This document shows, piece after piece, positions 1 through 5,629 of a stretch of 5,629 bases of DNA. Made by a program: the position numbers and the translations under genes. The DNA is taken from the NCBI GenBank assembly GCA_016929815.1, contig JAFGIC010000216.1, forward strand, positions 1-5,629. Reading direction: 5' to 3'. The stretch's first letter is position 1, and every line of letters begins with the position of its first letter. A model generated the notes under the pieces. It was not told the origin of the DNA, did no database searches, and worked only from the letters and a program-made list of their open reading frames with translations. Source of the stretch: Deltaproteobacteria bacterium (GTDB lineage Bacteria; Desulfobacterota; DSM-4660; Desulfatiglandales; HGW-15).

Positions 1-1040
1 CTTTGATATATTATGACGATTATAGGTCCGGCAAGCACTGCCAGTCCCACGGATGCCGGCACAGTTAAAAACAGGGCGAGCTTTATCCCTTCCGATATCT
101 TATCACGGAAAAGGTCCATATCGGCCTGGGCCGCGGATCTTGAAACCATGGGCAATACGACCGATGCAATGGCAACGCCGAACATCCCGATGGGAAACTG
201 CATAAGACGGAAGGCACTGTTCAGCCATGTGACAGCCCCGTCGCCCAGCCATGATGCAAACCCGGAATTTACGAGAACATTCACCTGCACCGCGGCCCCG
301 GCAATTATTGAAGGCAGGGTGAGTATCAGCACCTGTCTCAGTCCGCTGTCCTTCCAGTCCAGTATCCACCTGTAATGAAATCCGAATTTTACGGATCTGG
401 GCACCTGTATCAGGAACTGTACAATCCCTCCCAGCACAGTCCCTATAGCAAAACCATAAATAGCATTAGGGCCTAGACCGGGGTCGATCAACCACCCGAT
501 GCCAAGACCGATTACTATGGATACGGCATTGAAGGCTGTTGAGGCTGAGGCAGGCAGGCCGAAGCTCCCAAGGCTGTTCAGCAGACCCATGTAAACGGCC
601 GCAAGGGACACAAAAAATATGAATGGAAAGAGGATGCGCGTAAGGTTTACAGTCAATTCCCCTTTGCCGGGTATCGAGTAGAAGCCCGAAGCAATGAGTT
701 TTACAATCCATTCACTGCCTGAAATTCCCAGCAGTGTAATTATGCCCACCACCAGGCATACAAAGGAAATGACCTGGCTCGCGAGCCTGAATGCGCTTGC
801 CTTTCCTTCGGTTTCCATCTTTTTTGAAAATGTGGTTACAAAGGATACGGAAAGGGCGCCCTCAGCAAAGAGGTCGCGAAGCAGGTTGGGTATCCGGAAC
901 GCCATTAAAAAGGCGTCAAGCTCTTTGCCTGCGCCGAATATGGCGGTGAGGACCATCTCCCTTACAAGGCCCAGAACTCGCGAACCCATTACCGCGATCA
1001 TGATCTTTTTTGCGGATCCTGCTGTGCTTGACCGGCTCAT
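1..1040 (-). CDS. murJ: Lipid II flippase MurJ (MviN family), C-terminal part outside the window
   Basis: This is an inner-membrane MOP-superfamily transporter that flips lipid-linked peptidoglycan precursor (lipid II) to the periplasmic face for cell-wall synthesis. I translated 346 residues with no stop before the window edge. The family is usually about 500-530 residues, so roughly the last third is missing. Seen directly: the N-terminal SRVLGLVRE motif (20-28), LDAFLMAF (41-48), PNLLRDLFAEGAL (51-63) and the later FRLMQFPIGMFGVA stretch (277-290), with many hydrophobic helices between. Arg21, Arg27, Asp42, Arg55 and Arg278 align by motif with residues known to be important in E. coli MurJ (R18, R24, D39, R52, R270). 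The ATG at 1040 lies 8 bases after the stop of the CheD-HDOD gene, which suggests co-transcription and coupled translation. Its Shine-Dalgarno is weak (AAGG, too close). An in-frame GTG at 1052, overlapping the upstream stop, is an alternative start. Confidence 0.96.
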   Translation of the reverse strand, partial: MSRSSTAGSAKKIMIAVMGSRVLGLVREMVLTAIFGAGKELDAFLMAFRIPNLLRDLFAEGALSVSFVTTFSKKMETEGKASAFRLASQVISFVCLVVGIITLLGISGSEWIVKLIASGFYSIPGKGELTVNLTRILFPFIFFVSLAAVYMGLLNSLGSFGLPASASTAFNAVSIVIGLGIGWLIDPGLGPNAIYGFAIGTVLGGIVQFLIQVPRSVKFGFHYRWILDWKDSGLRQVLILTLPSIIAGAAVQVNVLVNSGFASWLGDGAVTWLNSAFRLMQFPIGMFGVAIASVVLPMVSRSAAQADMDLFRDKISEGIKLALFLTVPASVGLAVLAGPIIVIIYQ

Positions 1041-1048
1041 GCCTTGCT

Positions 1049-2410
1049 TCACTCTTTTTCATAAAGAGACAGGTGGGAGATCTCCCCTGACAATTTTTCT
1101 ATTATCCCGGGGAACTGTTCAGGCCTTATTCCTATCCTTTTTAATCTTTCAGTGAAATCATCGGTATTAAGCCTGTCCAGTTCATTGCCCACCATGAACC
1201 TTGACAGGATAAGGTCGGCAAAATATACGATGTGTGTCAACTCCGGACTGAAGCATGCCTGTTCCGGAGTATGATGGAATTTGATAACCTCTCCTATCTT
1301 TTCCGGCATTGACCATTGTTCGGCCAGGATACCGCCGATCTCCGTATGAGTGGCACCGAATATCTCGTTTTCCACATTTATGAGACTCTCATCTCCAAAC
1401 TGAATCTTTCTGTAAAAAAGAGGATAAGCCAGACCCATATATTGATCAAGCGCCACCTTCCCTATGTCATGAAGAAGTCCGGCGGTGTATGCAATCTCTT
1501 CCGGAACCAGCCCTGTAATGGCAGCCAGCTTCTCACTTATCACTGCGCTTCCTACAGCGTGATTAAACAGCCCCCCCTTGCATAATGAATACCCCCCTGT
1601 CTCTCCAGGGAAAAAATCCTCCATTGAGGCCGAGATTGCCAGCTGCAGAAGTCTCTTTTCACCAAGTACCAGCAATGCCCTGTCAATTGAATCAACCTTA
1701 AGCCTCTGCCGGAAAAACGCCGTATTGCAAAGCCGGATGACCTTCGCAGTAATAACCTGCTCCTGCCTTACCTCTTTGGCCAGATCGGACATACTGCAGT
1801 TTTCATCCTGGATCATCCTTATTATCCTCAGCACGATCTGCGGTATGGGGCGTACATCGGCCATAGCCCTTTCGAGCTGGGCTTTAGTCGGCCTGTTAAA
1901 TTTGACTTCATGGGATTCATCAGGCATGTTTATAAGATCTATACCGCTTTCCCAGTTGCTGAGGTTAATGCTCAAACAGCAGCTGAAATAACCGCCTGTC
2001 TCCATTTTAACGATAGGTATGCCTTCCTTCCTGAGCAGCCTTTCAACAATCTCTGTTGTCCTGCCGCCGATATCCAGATTAATATCGATTCCGGAAACAG
2101 GCCCGACCAGCACCCCTCCTGCCACAACGGCCTTGAGATGCTCCTTCTTTGCCCCGTTTTTGTAAAGATCCCCGATAAACATCGGCAAGCCCGTTGAGGC
2201 ATAATTTTCCGGCCTGCCCATTGTATTGCCCTCAATCGTCGGTTCGGCTAGGAGAAGGTGGATCAAACCGCCTATGCCGTTAACGGGGTCATATATGGCT
2301 ACTCCCACGCATGTGCCGAGATATGCATTCAATATCTCATTTTTTCTATTGCTGATAACATAGCTTCCGGAGGATACGGAATTCCTTTTGAAAGACAGAT
2401 AATGATGCAT
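1049..2410 (-). CDS. CheD-HDOD fusion protein (chemoreceptor-deamidase-like domain plus HDOD signalling domain)
   Basis: This is a 453-residue cytoplasmic protein with two recognisable domains and no signal peptide or membrane segment. Residues about 10-160 resemble CheD, the glutamine deamidase that modifies chemoreceptors and binds CheC. LGTCVGVAIYDP (31-42) and GGLIHLLL (47-54) place the predicted nucleophile Cys34 and His51 exactly 17 residues apart, as in Thermotoga CheD (C27, H44). The third triad position (Thr21 there) is Asn28 here. VAGGV (96-100) and IGGR (114-117) match the CheD core. Residues about 178-400 are an HDOD domain retaining His284, His314-Asp315 (LLHDIGK), His355, His379-His380 and Asp399, the pattern of metal ligands in the HD superfamily. 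HDOD domains commonly act as outputs in signalling, and many have lost this chemistry. No chemotaxis gene is adjacent, so the substrate and partner are unknown. The ATG at 2410 is supported by AGGAG 10 bases upstream. Confidence 0.92.
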   Translation of the reverse strand: MHHYLSFKRNSVSSGSYVISNRKNEILNAYLGTCVGVAIYDPVNGIGGLIHLLLAEPTIEGNTMGRPENYASTGLPMFIGDLYKNGAKKEHLKAVVAGGVLVGPVSGIDINLDIGGRTTEIVERLLRKEGIPIVKMETGGYFSCCLSINLSNWESGIDLINMPDESHEVKFNRPTKAQLERAMADVRPIPQIVLRIIRMIQDENCSMSDLAKEVRQEQVITAKVIRLCNTAFFRQRLKVDSIDRALLVLGEKRLLQLAISASMEDFFPGETGGYSLCKGGLFNHAVGSAVISEKLAAITGLVPEEIAYTAGLLHDIGKVALDQYMGLAYPLFYRKIQFGDESLINVENEIFGATHTEIGGILAEQWSMPEKIGEVIKFHHTPEQACFSPELTHIVYFADLILSRFMVGNELDRLNTDDFTERLKRIGIRPEQFPGIIEKLSGEISHLSLYEKE

Positions 2411-2420
2411 TTTCTATAAT

Positions 2421-2425
2421 CTCCT
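2421..2425 (-). promoter_or_regulatory. Ribosome binding site of the CheD-HDOD gene
   Basis: The minus strand reads AGGAG here, 10 bases upstream of the ATG at 2410. It is one of the better Shine-Dalgarno sequences in the window and fixes the start of the fusion protein, so that the CheD domain is complete. Confidence 0.7.
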
Positions 2426-2431
2426 AGACAT

Positions 2432-2488
2432 CCTGTCATGTTGTGTAATAGATATTATTTGCGCCCGTAAAGACCTCCATGTCACAGG
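2432..2488. repeat. Imperfect inverted repeat in the intergenic gap
   Basis: On the plus strand, CCTGTCATG (2432-2440) is the inverse of CATGTCACAGG (2478-2488) apart from a 2-base bulge in the second arm. The arms are 37 bases apart and flank the A/T-rich segment of the gap. This could be a pair of half-sites for a regulator, or chance. The arms are short and the distance is large, so the call is weak. Confidence 0.25.
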
Positions 2489-2497
2489 GCACGTCAT

Positions 2498-3025
2498 TCA
2501 CCCCACAAATAAGATCAGATCCCTCCTCGGCATTTGAGATGTGACCATGCCGTCAATATATAGTCCCAGACCCAATATTGCCCCCCTGAATGATAGGATA
2601 ATATAGCCGTTATCCATCTCCTTGTCACTTGAAATGTGTTTGCCTTCCGACAATTTTTTTATATCATCCTCATATATTTGAAGGACGCAGCGGATCGCGT
2701 AATGTCCAAAGACCTGTATCATCCTTGTAGTAGGTTTAATAAATCTCCCTACATCCTGAAAGGCCTTAAGCCCGGTCATCCATACCTTCAATAACGCGGC
2801 CTGATTGATATAATCTGATTTTCTTAACAGCCACCAGCTTTTGTTTTTTTTAAGCAGGAGATAATCGTCAAAAACGGCAGTATCGATCCCGAATCTGTCT
2901 TCAAGATAATATAGGAGATCATACCTTTCTTCCTTTTCGTATCTTGGCCATGAAAAATCCCACCGAATCGTTCCGGTGGGGGTAGAATCTTGCCGTTCCT
3001 TCAAGTTGTCTGTCATATTTTTCAT
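2498..3025 (-). CDS. PUA-like RNA-binding domain protein; likely the detached C-terminal part of the upstream RsmF-like methyltransferase
   Basis: From the ATG at 3025 this frame encodes 175 residues. The part beyond the methyltransferase stop resembles the C-terminal region of RsmF-like (NOL1/NOP2/sun) methyltransferases. It begins YYLEDRFGID, has a GRFIKPTTRMIQVFGHYA-type segment in the middle, and ends with GYIILSFRGAILGLGLYIDG followed by SQMPRR, the kind of PUA-fold end thought to grip substrate RNA. Its first 34 or so residues overlap the methyltransferase by about 100 bases in another frame and look like shadow sequence. The frame is +1 relative to the methyltransferase. Deleting one A of the run at 2934-2937 would give a continuous KIRKEERYDLLYYLED. 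It may therefore be the 3' half of a frameshifted gene. Alternatively it is a separately translated protein starting at 3025 or at the ATG at 3016, which has GGAGG 10 bases upstream. An open frame continues to 3166, but I do not believe that extension. Confidence 0.65.
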   Translation of the reverse strand: MKNMTDNLKERQDSTPTGTIRWDFSWPRYEKEERYDLLYYLEDRFGIDTAVFDDYLLLKKNKSWWLLRKSDYINQAALLKVWMTGLKAFQDVGRFIKPTTRMIQVFGHYAIRCVLQIYEDDIKKLSEGKHISSDKEMDNGYIILSFRGAILGLGLYIDGMVTSQMPRRDLILFVG

Positions 3026-3839
3026 CCCTCCACCTGATAAGTCCCTTATCATATCCGAATCCCGGGTCAATGGGAAGAACCGCAACATCCCTGTTTTGAA
3101 GCAGGAAATTAACCACCGATTCATTTTCTTCCGGATTATATGTGCAGGTGGAATACAGCATCTCACCTCCGTCCTTCAGAAGATCGCAGCCGCGCAGAAT
3201 CAGCCTTTTCTGAATCCCTCTCATGCTGCGCCCTGTGCCTTTTGCAGGGCGTCCGGACGTGTCGCCATAATTATTGACGATCCTCACCCTACCCTCTCCG
3301 GAACACGGCACATCCGCCAGCACATAATCAAAGCGCTGGCTTAAAGGAAACTCCTGCGCCTGATAGGATGTTGCCACGGTATTCGCAACCCCGAGTCTTG
3401 CAAGGGTATGGGCAAGGGGAATGTGTCTCTTTCTATCGGGCTCGTTCGCCACTATCAACCCGCTGTTATTCATCATCTGGGCAAGATGTGATGTCTTGCC
3501 GCCGGGCGATGCGCACATGTCAAGGACATACCCGTAAGGAGAAGGCGAGAGGATTACAGACGCCAGGCATGATGTAAGGGCCTGGGGATGAATATACCCC
3601 AGGAGATATTCCGGGAGATTTCCGGGGGATTCCAGTGAAGCGGCATTATAAAGATGATTATCCAGCTGACTTGACGGCCTGAGATCTACACCCCTTTCCC
3701 CAAGCATGGAAACAAGGTCTGCCGGCTCCACCTTCAAGCTGTTGACCCGAAGGTGAACCGGCATCGGCCTTGAAAGGCTTTCAAGAAAAAGATTGAAATC
3801 AGGAATAATATCTCTGTAACATTCAAACAGGGTGGACAT
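2919..3839 (-). CDS. RsmF-like SAM-dependent m5C RNA methyltransferase (NOL1/NOP2/sun family), catalytic part
   Basis: This is a 306-residue cytosine-5 RNA methyltransferase, probably acting on rRNA (tRNA cannot be excluded). It has the usual N-terminal RNA-contact segment LSRPMPVHLRVNSLK (22-36). The SAM-binding motif is VLDMCASPGGKT (105-116) with ANEPDRKR (131-138). Motif IV is ADVPCSGEG (175-183) with Cys179, and motif VI is YSTCTYNPEENE (229-240) with Cys232, the expected catalytic nucleophile. There is no NusB-like N-terminal domain, so it is not RsmB; the layout is closer to RsmF/YebU. It stops straight after the last core strand (VGFFMAKIRK, 293-302), whereas RsmF-like enzymes usually run to about 450-480 residues with a C-terminal PUA region. 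That region is present next door in the +1 frame. The ATG at 3839 lies 8 bases after the hydratase stop and has no clear Shine-Dalgarno, suggesting translational coupling. Confidence 0.9.
   Translation of the reverse strand: MSTLFECYRDIIPDFNLFLESLSRPMPVHLRVNSLKVEPADLVSMLGERGVDLRPSSQLDNHLYNAASLESPGNLPEYLLGYIHPQALTSCLASVILSPSPYGYVLDMCASPGGKTSHLAQMMNNSGLIVANEPDRKRHIPLAHTLARLGVANTVATSYQAQEFPLSQRFDYVLADVPCSGEGRVRIVNNYGDTSGRPAKGTGRSMRGIQKRLILRGCDLLKDGGEMLYSTCTYNPEENESVVNFLLQNRDVAVLPIDPGFGYDKGLIRWRDEKYDRQLEGTARFYPHRNDSVGFFMAKIRKGRKV
2934..2937 (-). other. Candidate frameshift site joining the methyltransferase and PUA-like frames
   Basis: The minus strand reads ATA CGA AAA GGA AGA AAG GTA TGA at the end of the methyltransferase. 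Removing one A from the AAAA run gives ATA CGA AAG GAA GAA AGG TAT GAT, which passes directly into the PUA-like frame and yields a single protein of about 446 residues. This may be a sequencing or assembly error, a recent natural indel, or, less likely, a programmed +1 shift. The sequence alone cannot separate these. Confidence 0.55.
3027..3031 (-). promoter_or_regulatory. Possible internal ribosome binding site for the PUA-like frame
   Basis: The minus strand reads GGAGG (within GGTGGAGGG, 3026-3034), 10 bases before the ATG at 3016 and almost touching the ATG at 3025. It lies inside the methyltransferase, where the same bases encode Arg-Trp-Arg-Asp. It would allow separate translation of the PUA-like protein, favouring the ATG at 3016 (172 residues), but it may be coincidental. 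Confidence 0.35.
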
Positions 3840-3847
3840 GGAAACAG

Positions 3848-4636
3848 CTAATACATATCCCCCTTGAATTCAGGCGCCCTCTTTTCCAGAAAGGCCGTCA
3901 TTCCCTCTTTCTTATCCGGGCTGGTTGCCATCAGGCCAAAGGCCTCTGATTCAATATTGCAACCGTTCTGAAGATCCACATCAAAACCCCTGTCGATGCA
4001 CTCCTTGACGGCACGCAGCGCAACCCTTCCCTTGGCCGCGATACTTGCGGCTGTCTTCATTGTCTCTTCCCAGAGTTTTTCCCTGGGAAAGACCCTGTTG
4101 ACCATTCCTATATCCTTCGCCTCCTGGGCGCTTATCATTGCCCCTGTCATGCAAAGCTCCTTGGCCATTGCCTTTCCCGCAAGCCTTGACAGCCTCTGTG
4201 TGCCTCCAAAACCCGGTATAACCCCAAGTGTAATCTCAGGCTGACCGAACTTTGCGTTATCCGAGGCATAGATAAAATCACACGCCATGGCAATCTCACA
4301 CCCGCCTCCAAGCGCAAAGCCGTTTACACAGGCAATGACCGGTACGGGGAGTCTTTCAAGCCTGAATAGGAATGCCTGCCCGTTTCGTGAAAACTCCTTC
4401 ATCTGCAGGGGAGTAAGATTAACCATATGGGATATATCGGCCCCTGCGACAAAGGCCTTCTCCCCTTCACCTGTCAATACCAGAACCCTGATCGAACTGT
4501 CGGACATTATTTTATCCAGGGCGTCGTTCATTTCCCGGAAAACATCAGGATTCACGGCATTTAAGGCCTTCGGCCTGTTGAATTTTAATACTGCAATGTT
4601 CCCTTCTTTACTGAAAAGGATGTTGGTGTAGTCCAT
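3848..4636 (-). CDS. Enoyl-CoA hydratase (short-chain, crotonase family)
   Basis: This enzyme adds water to trans-2-enoyl-CoA to give 3-hydroxyacyl-CoA, or runs the reverse dehydration, in beta-oxidation or butyrate-type metabolism in the cytoplasm. At 262 residues it has full family length. FVAGADIS (62-69) and the ALGGGCE stretch (108-114) form the predicted CoA-binding and oxyanion-hole region. Glu114 (GGGCEIAMACDF) and Glu134 (FGQPEITLGVIPGFGGTQRL) are the two catalytic glutamates, 20 residues apart as in rat mitochondrial crotonase. Both being present argues for a true hydratase rather than an isomerase or another crotonase-fold enzyme. The C-terminus KKEGMTAFLEKRAPEFKG also matches short-chain hydratases. 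It starts 5 bases after the thiolase stop, with GAGAGGA (4647-4653) as Shine-Dalgarno inside the thiolase end. Chain-length preference and pathway direction cannot be read from the sequence. It is crt-like, but I do not assign a symbol. Confidence 0.95.
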   Translation of the reverse strand: MDYTNILFSKEGNIAVLKFNRPKALNAVNPDVFREMNDALDKIMSDSSIRVLVLTGEGEKAFVAGADISHMVNLTPLQMKEFSRNGQAFLFRLERLPVPVIACVNGFALGGGCEIAMACDFIYASDNAKFGQPEITLGVIPGFGGTQRLSRLAGKAMAKELCMTGAMISAQEAKDIGMVNRVFPREKLWEETMKTAASIAAKGRVALRAVKECIDRGFDVDLQNGCNIESEAFGLMATSPDKKEGMTAFLEKRAPEFKGDMY

Positions 4637-4641
4637 AATCT

Positions 4642-5629
4642 CTATATCCTCTCAAGCACCATTGCCATACCCTGGCCTCCGCCTATGCAAAGGGATGCAA
4701 GACCGAGTTCATGGTCGCCTCTCTCCATTACCCCTATCAGGGTCACAAGGAGCCTTGCGCCGCTGGCGCCGATCGGGTGGCCTATGGAGATGCCCGATCC
4801 GTGGATATTGGTCTTTTCGATGTCGCAATTCAGTTCCCTGATGCAGGCGATTGCCTGAGACGCGAAGGCCTCGTTTAATTCAATAGTACCGAAATCATTT
4901 ATCGAAAGCCCTTCTTTCTTCAGGATCTTCCTTACAGCCGGGATAGGGCCAAGCCCCATATATGCAGGGTCTATGGCGGCCGATGAATATGCCTTTATCC
5001 TGGCAAGGGGTTTAAGTCCCATCTCCTTGGCCTTTTCTGGGGTCATGAGAAGAAGGGCCGCTGCCGCGTCGTTAATGCCCGATGCGTTGCCTGCCGTTAC
5101 AGTGCCGTCCTTTTTAAAGGCCGTTGGCAGTTTGGCCATCTTTTCCACGCTTGTTTCCATGGGCCTCTCATCGGTGGCAAACAGGACAGGTTCACCCTTT
5201 TTCTGCGGGATCGGCACAGGGATTATCTCATCCTTGAAATAACCCTTTGCTATGGCGTCCAATGCCCTCTTGTGGCTGAGGGCGCCGAGTTCATCCTGTT
5301 CCTGCCTGGAGATACTGTATCTTTCGGCGATATTCTCGGCTGTAACACCCATGTGATATCCGTAGAATATCTCAAAAAGGCCGTCCATAACCATCAGGTC
5401 AATAAGCTCTGTATTGAACATCCTCGCACCCCAGCGGGCGCTTGGAATTCCGAAGGGTATGGTGCTCATGCTCTCCATGCCGCCTGCGAGGACTATTTCT
5501 GCATCCCCGGCCTTGATGGCCTGGGCGCCCAGGGCAACCGCCTTCATCCCTGATGCGCATATCTTATTTATTGTGGCAGCCGGCGTTTCCTTAGGAATGC
5601 CCGCCCTGACCATTGCCTGTCTTGTCACA
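4642..5629 (-). CDS. Acetyl-CoA acetyltransferase (thiolase family), 5' end outside the window
   Basis: This thiolase condenses two acetyl-CoA to acetoacetyl-CoA or cleaves 3-ketoacyl-CoA, working with the adjacent hydratase. About 329 residues are visible. The N-terminal part is missing: the nucleophile Cys in NKICASGMKAV sits at visible residue 24, against Cys89 in Zoogloea PhbA, so about 65 residues lie upstream. The remaining active-site motifs are intact and correctly spaced: NEAFA (Asn252), GHPIGASGAR (His284) and CIGGGQG (Cys314), corresponding to N316, H348 and C378 of PhbA. AGGMESMS (48-55) and TAGNASGINDAAA (178-190) are further thiolase signatures. A GTG at 5628 could be read as a start, but it falls inside the conserved TRQAMVRAGIP stretch, so the real start is beyond the window. 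The motifs fit the biosynthetic/degradative acetyl-CoA acetyltransferase class best. Whether it works forward or in reverse here is unknown. Confidence 0.95.
   Translation of the reverse strand, partial: VTRQAMVRAGIPKETPAATINKICASGMKAVALGAQAIKAGDAEIVLAGGMESMSTIPFGIPSARWGARMFNTELIDLMVMDGLFEIFYGYHMGVTAENIAERYSISRQEQDELGALSHKRALDAIAKGYFKDEIIPVPIPQKKGEPVLFATDERPMETSVEKMAKLPTAFKKDGTVTAGNASGINDAAAALLLMTPEKAKEMGLKPLARIKAYSSAAIDPAYMGLGPIPAVRKILKKEGLSINDFGTIELNEAFASQAIACIRELNCDIEKTNIHGSGISIGHPIGASGARLLVTLIGVMERGDHELGLASLCIGGGQGMAMVLERI
4647..4653 (-). promoter_or_regulatory. Ribosome binding site of the enoyl-CoA hydratase gene
   Basis: GAGAGGA on the minus strand lies 10 bases upstream of the ATG at 4636 and is embedded in the last codons of the thiolase gene. 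With the 5-base gap between the two genes, it indicates that they are translated from one message. Confidence 0.6.

Larger units (their letters stand above)
2411..2497 (-). other. Intergenic gap, the only one over 10 bases; possible weak promoter region
   Basis: This 87-base gap separates the PUA-like frame from the CheD-HDOD gene and is the only place in the window where a new transcript could plausibly start. On the minus strand it contains an A/T-rich stretch (AAATAATATCTATTA) preceded by TTTACG and GTGACA, but no pair of hexamers has a convincing -35/-10 match with 16-18 base spacing. I see no GC-rich hairpin followed by a T run, so there is no evidence for a terminator. An imperfect inverted repeat is listed separately. 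Confidence 0.3.

Noticed and set aside
13..1155. Open frames on the plus strand (13-375, 694-1155) and other minus-strand frames (103-369, 466-711)
   Set aside because: They lie antisense to, or out of frame with, murJ, whose translation matches the family throughout. Their own translations look like no known protein.
1316..2235. Plus-strand frames at 1316-1585, 1578-1991 and 1910-2197, and a minus-strand frame at 1972-2235
   Set aside because: All lie within the well-supported CheD-HDOD gene and show no domain-like sequence.
3026..3166. N-terminal extension of the PUA-like frame up to an ATG at 3166
   Set aside because: This part fully overlaps conserved methyltransferase sequence in another frame, has no recognisable protein features, and is not needed for the PUA-like region.
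2976..5553. Plus-strand frames within the methyltransferase, hydratase and thiolase genes (2976-3344, 3368-3577, 3996-4244, 4287-4631, 4973-5242, 5272-5553)
   Set aside because: They are antisense shadows of genes with intact catalytic motifs; none has a convincing start or product.
5626..5628. GTG at 5628 as the thiolase start
   Set aside because: It falls inside a conserved thiolase segment, and about 65 family residues are still missing upstream, so the frame continues beyond the window.
3848..5629. Thiolase and hydratase as part of a complete butyrate or beta-oxidation cluster
   Set aside because: No 3-hydroxyacyl-CoA dehydrogenase, acyl-CoA dehydrogenase or electron-transfer flavoprotein gene is in the window, so pathway completeness and direction cannot be claimed.
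1..5629. CRISPR array, tRNA or rRNA gene, insertion sequence, or phage or defence module
   Set aside because: I saw no regularly spaced repeats, cloverleaf-like sequence, transposase or terminal repeats. The window is almost fully covered by ordinary chromosomal genes.

Overview
All six genes in this window lie on the minus strand, so transcription runs from base 5629 towards base 1. In that order they are: a thiolase (5' end beyond the window), a crotonase-family enoyl-CoA hydratase, an RsmF-like m5C RNA methyltransferase, a PUA-like RNA-binding reading frame, a CheD-HDOD fusion protein, and the lipid II flippase murJ (3' end beyond the window). Gaps within two blocks are only 5 to 8 bases (thiolase/hydratase, hydratase/methyltransferase, CheD-HDOD/murJ). 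This suggests a polycistronic unit, possibly broken by the only real intergenic gap, of 87 bases at 2411-2497.

The window reads as core chromosome of a Gram-negative, probably anaerobic bacterium. The mix of acyl-CoA enzymes, a NOL1/NOP2/sun methylase, HDOD signalling and MurJ suggests a deltaproteobacterial (Desulfobacterota-like) genome, perhaps a fatty-acid or syntrophic metaboliser. That placement is inference from protein style, not from a marker gene.

Region by region: 3848-5629 encodes two consecutive-type steps of short-chain acyl-CoA metabolism (thiolysis or condensation, and hydration of enoyl-CoA). Bases 2498-3839 encode the RNA methyltransferase and its C-terminal RNA-binding region, which sit in two different frames. 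Removing a single A from a run of four (plus strand TTTT, 2934-2937) would join them into one protein of about 446 residues, the normal size for RsmF-like enzymes, so this is either a 1-base frameshift or a real split. Bases 1049-2410 encode a CheD-like deamidase domain fused to an HDOD signalling domain, with a non-canonical residue in the predicted CheD active site. Bases 1-1040 encode the first two thirds of MurJ.

I see no mobile element, CRISPR array, RNA gene or defence system, and no clear sign of a wholly new system. The two points that deserve a second look are the CheD-HDOD fusion and the frame-split methyltransferase.
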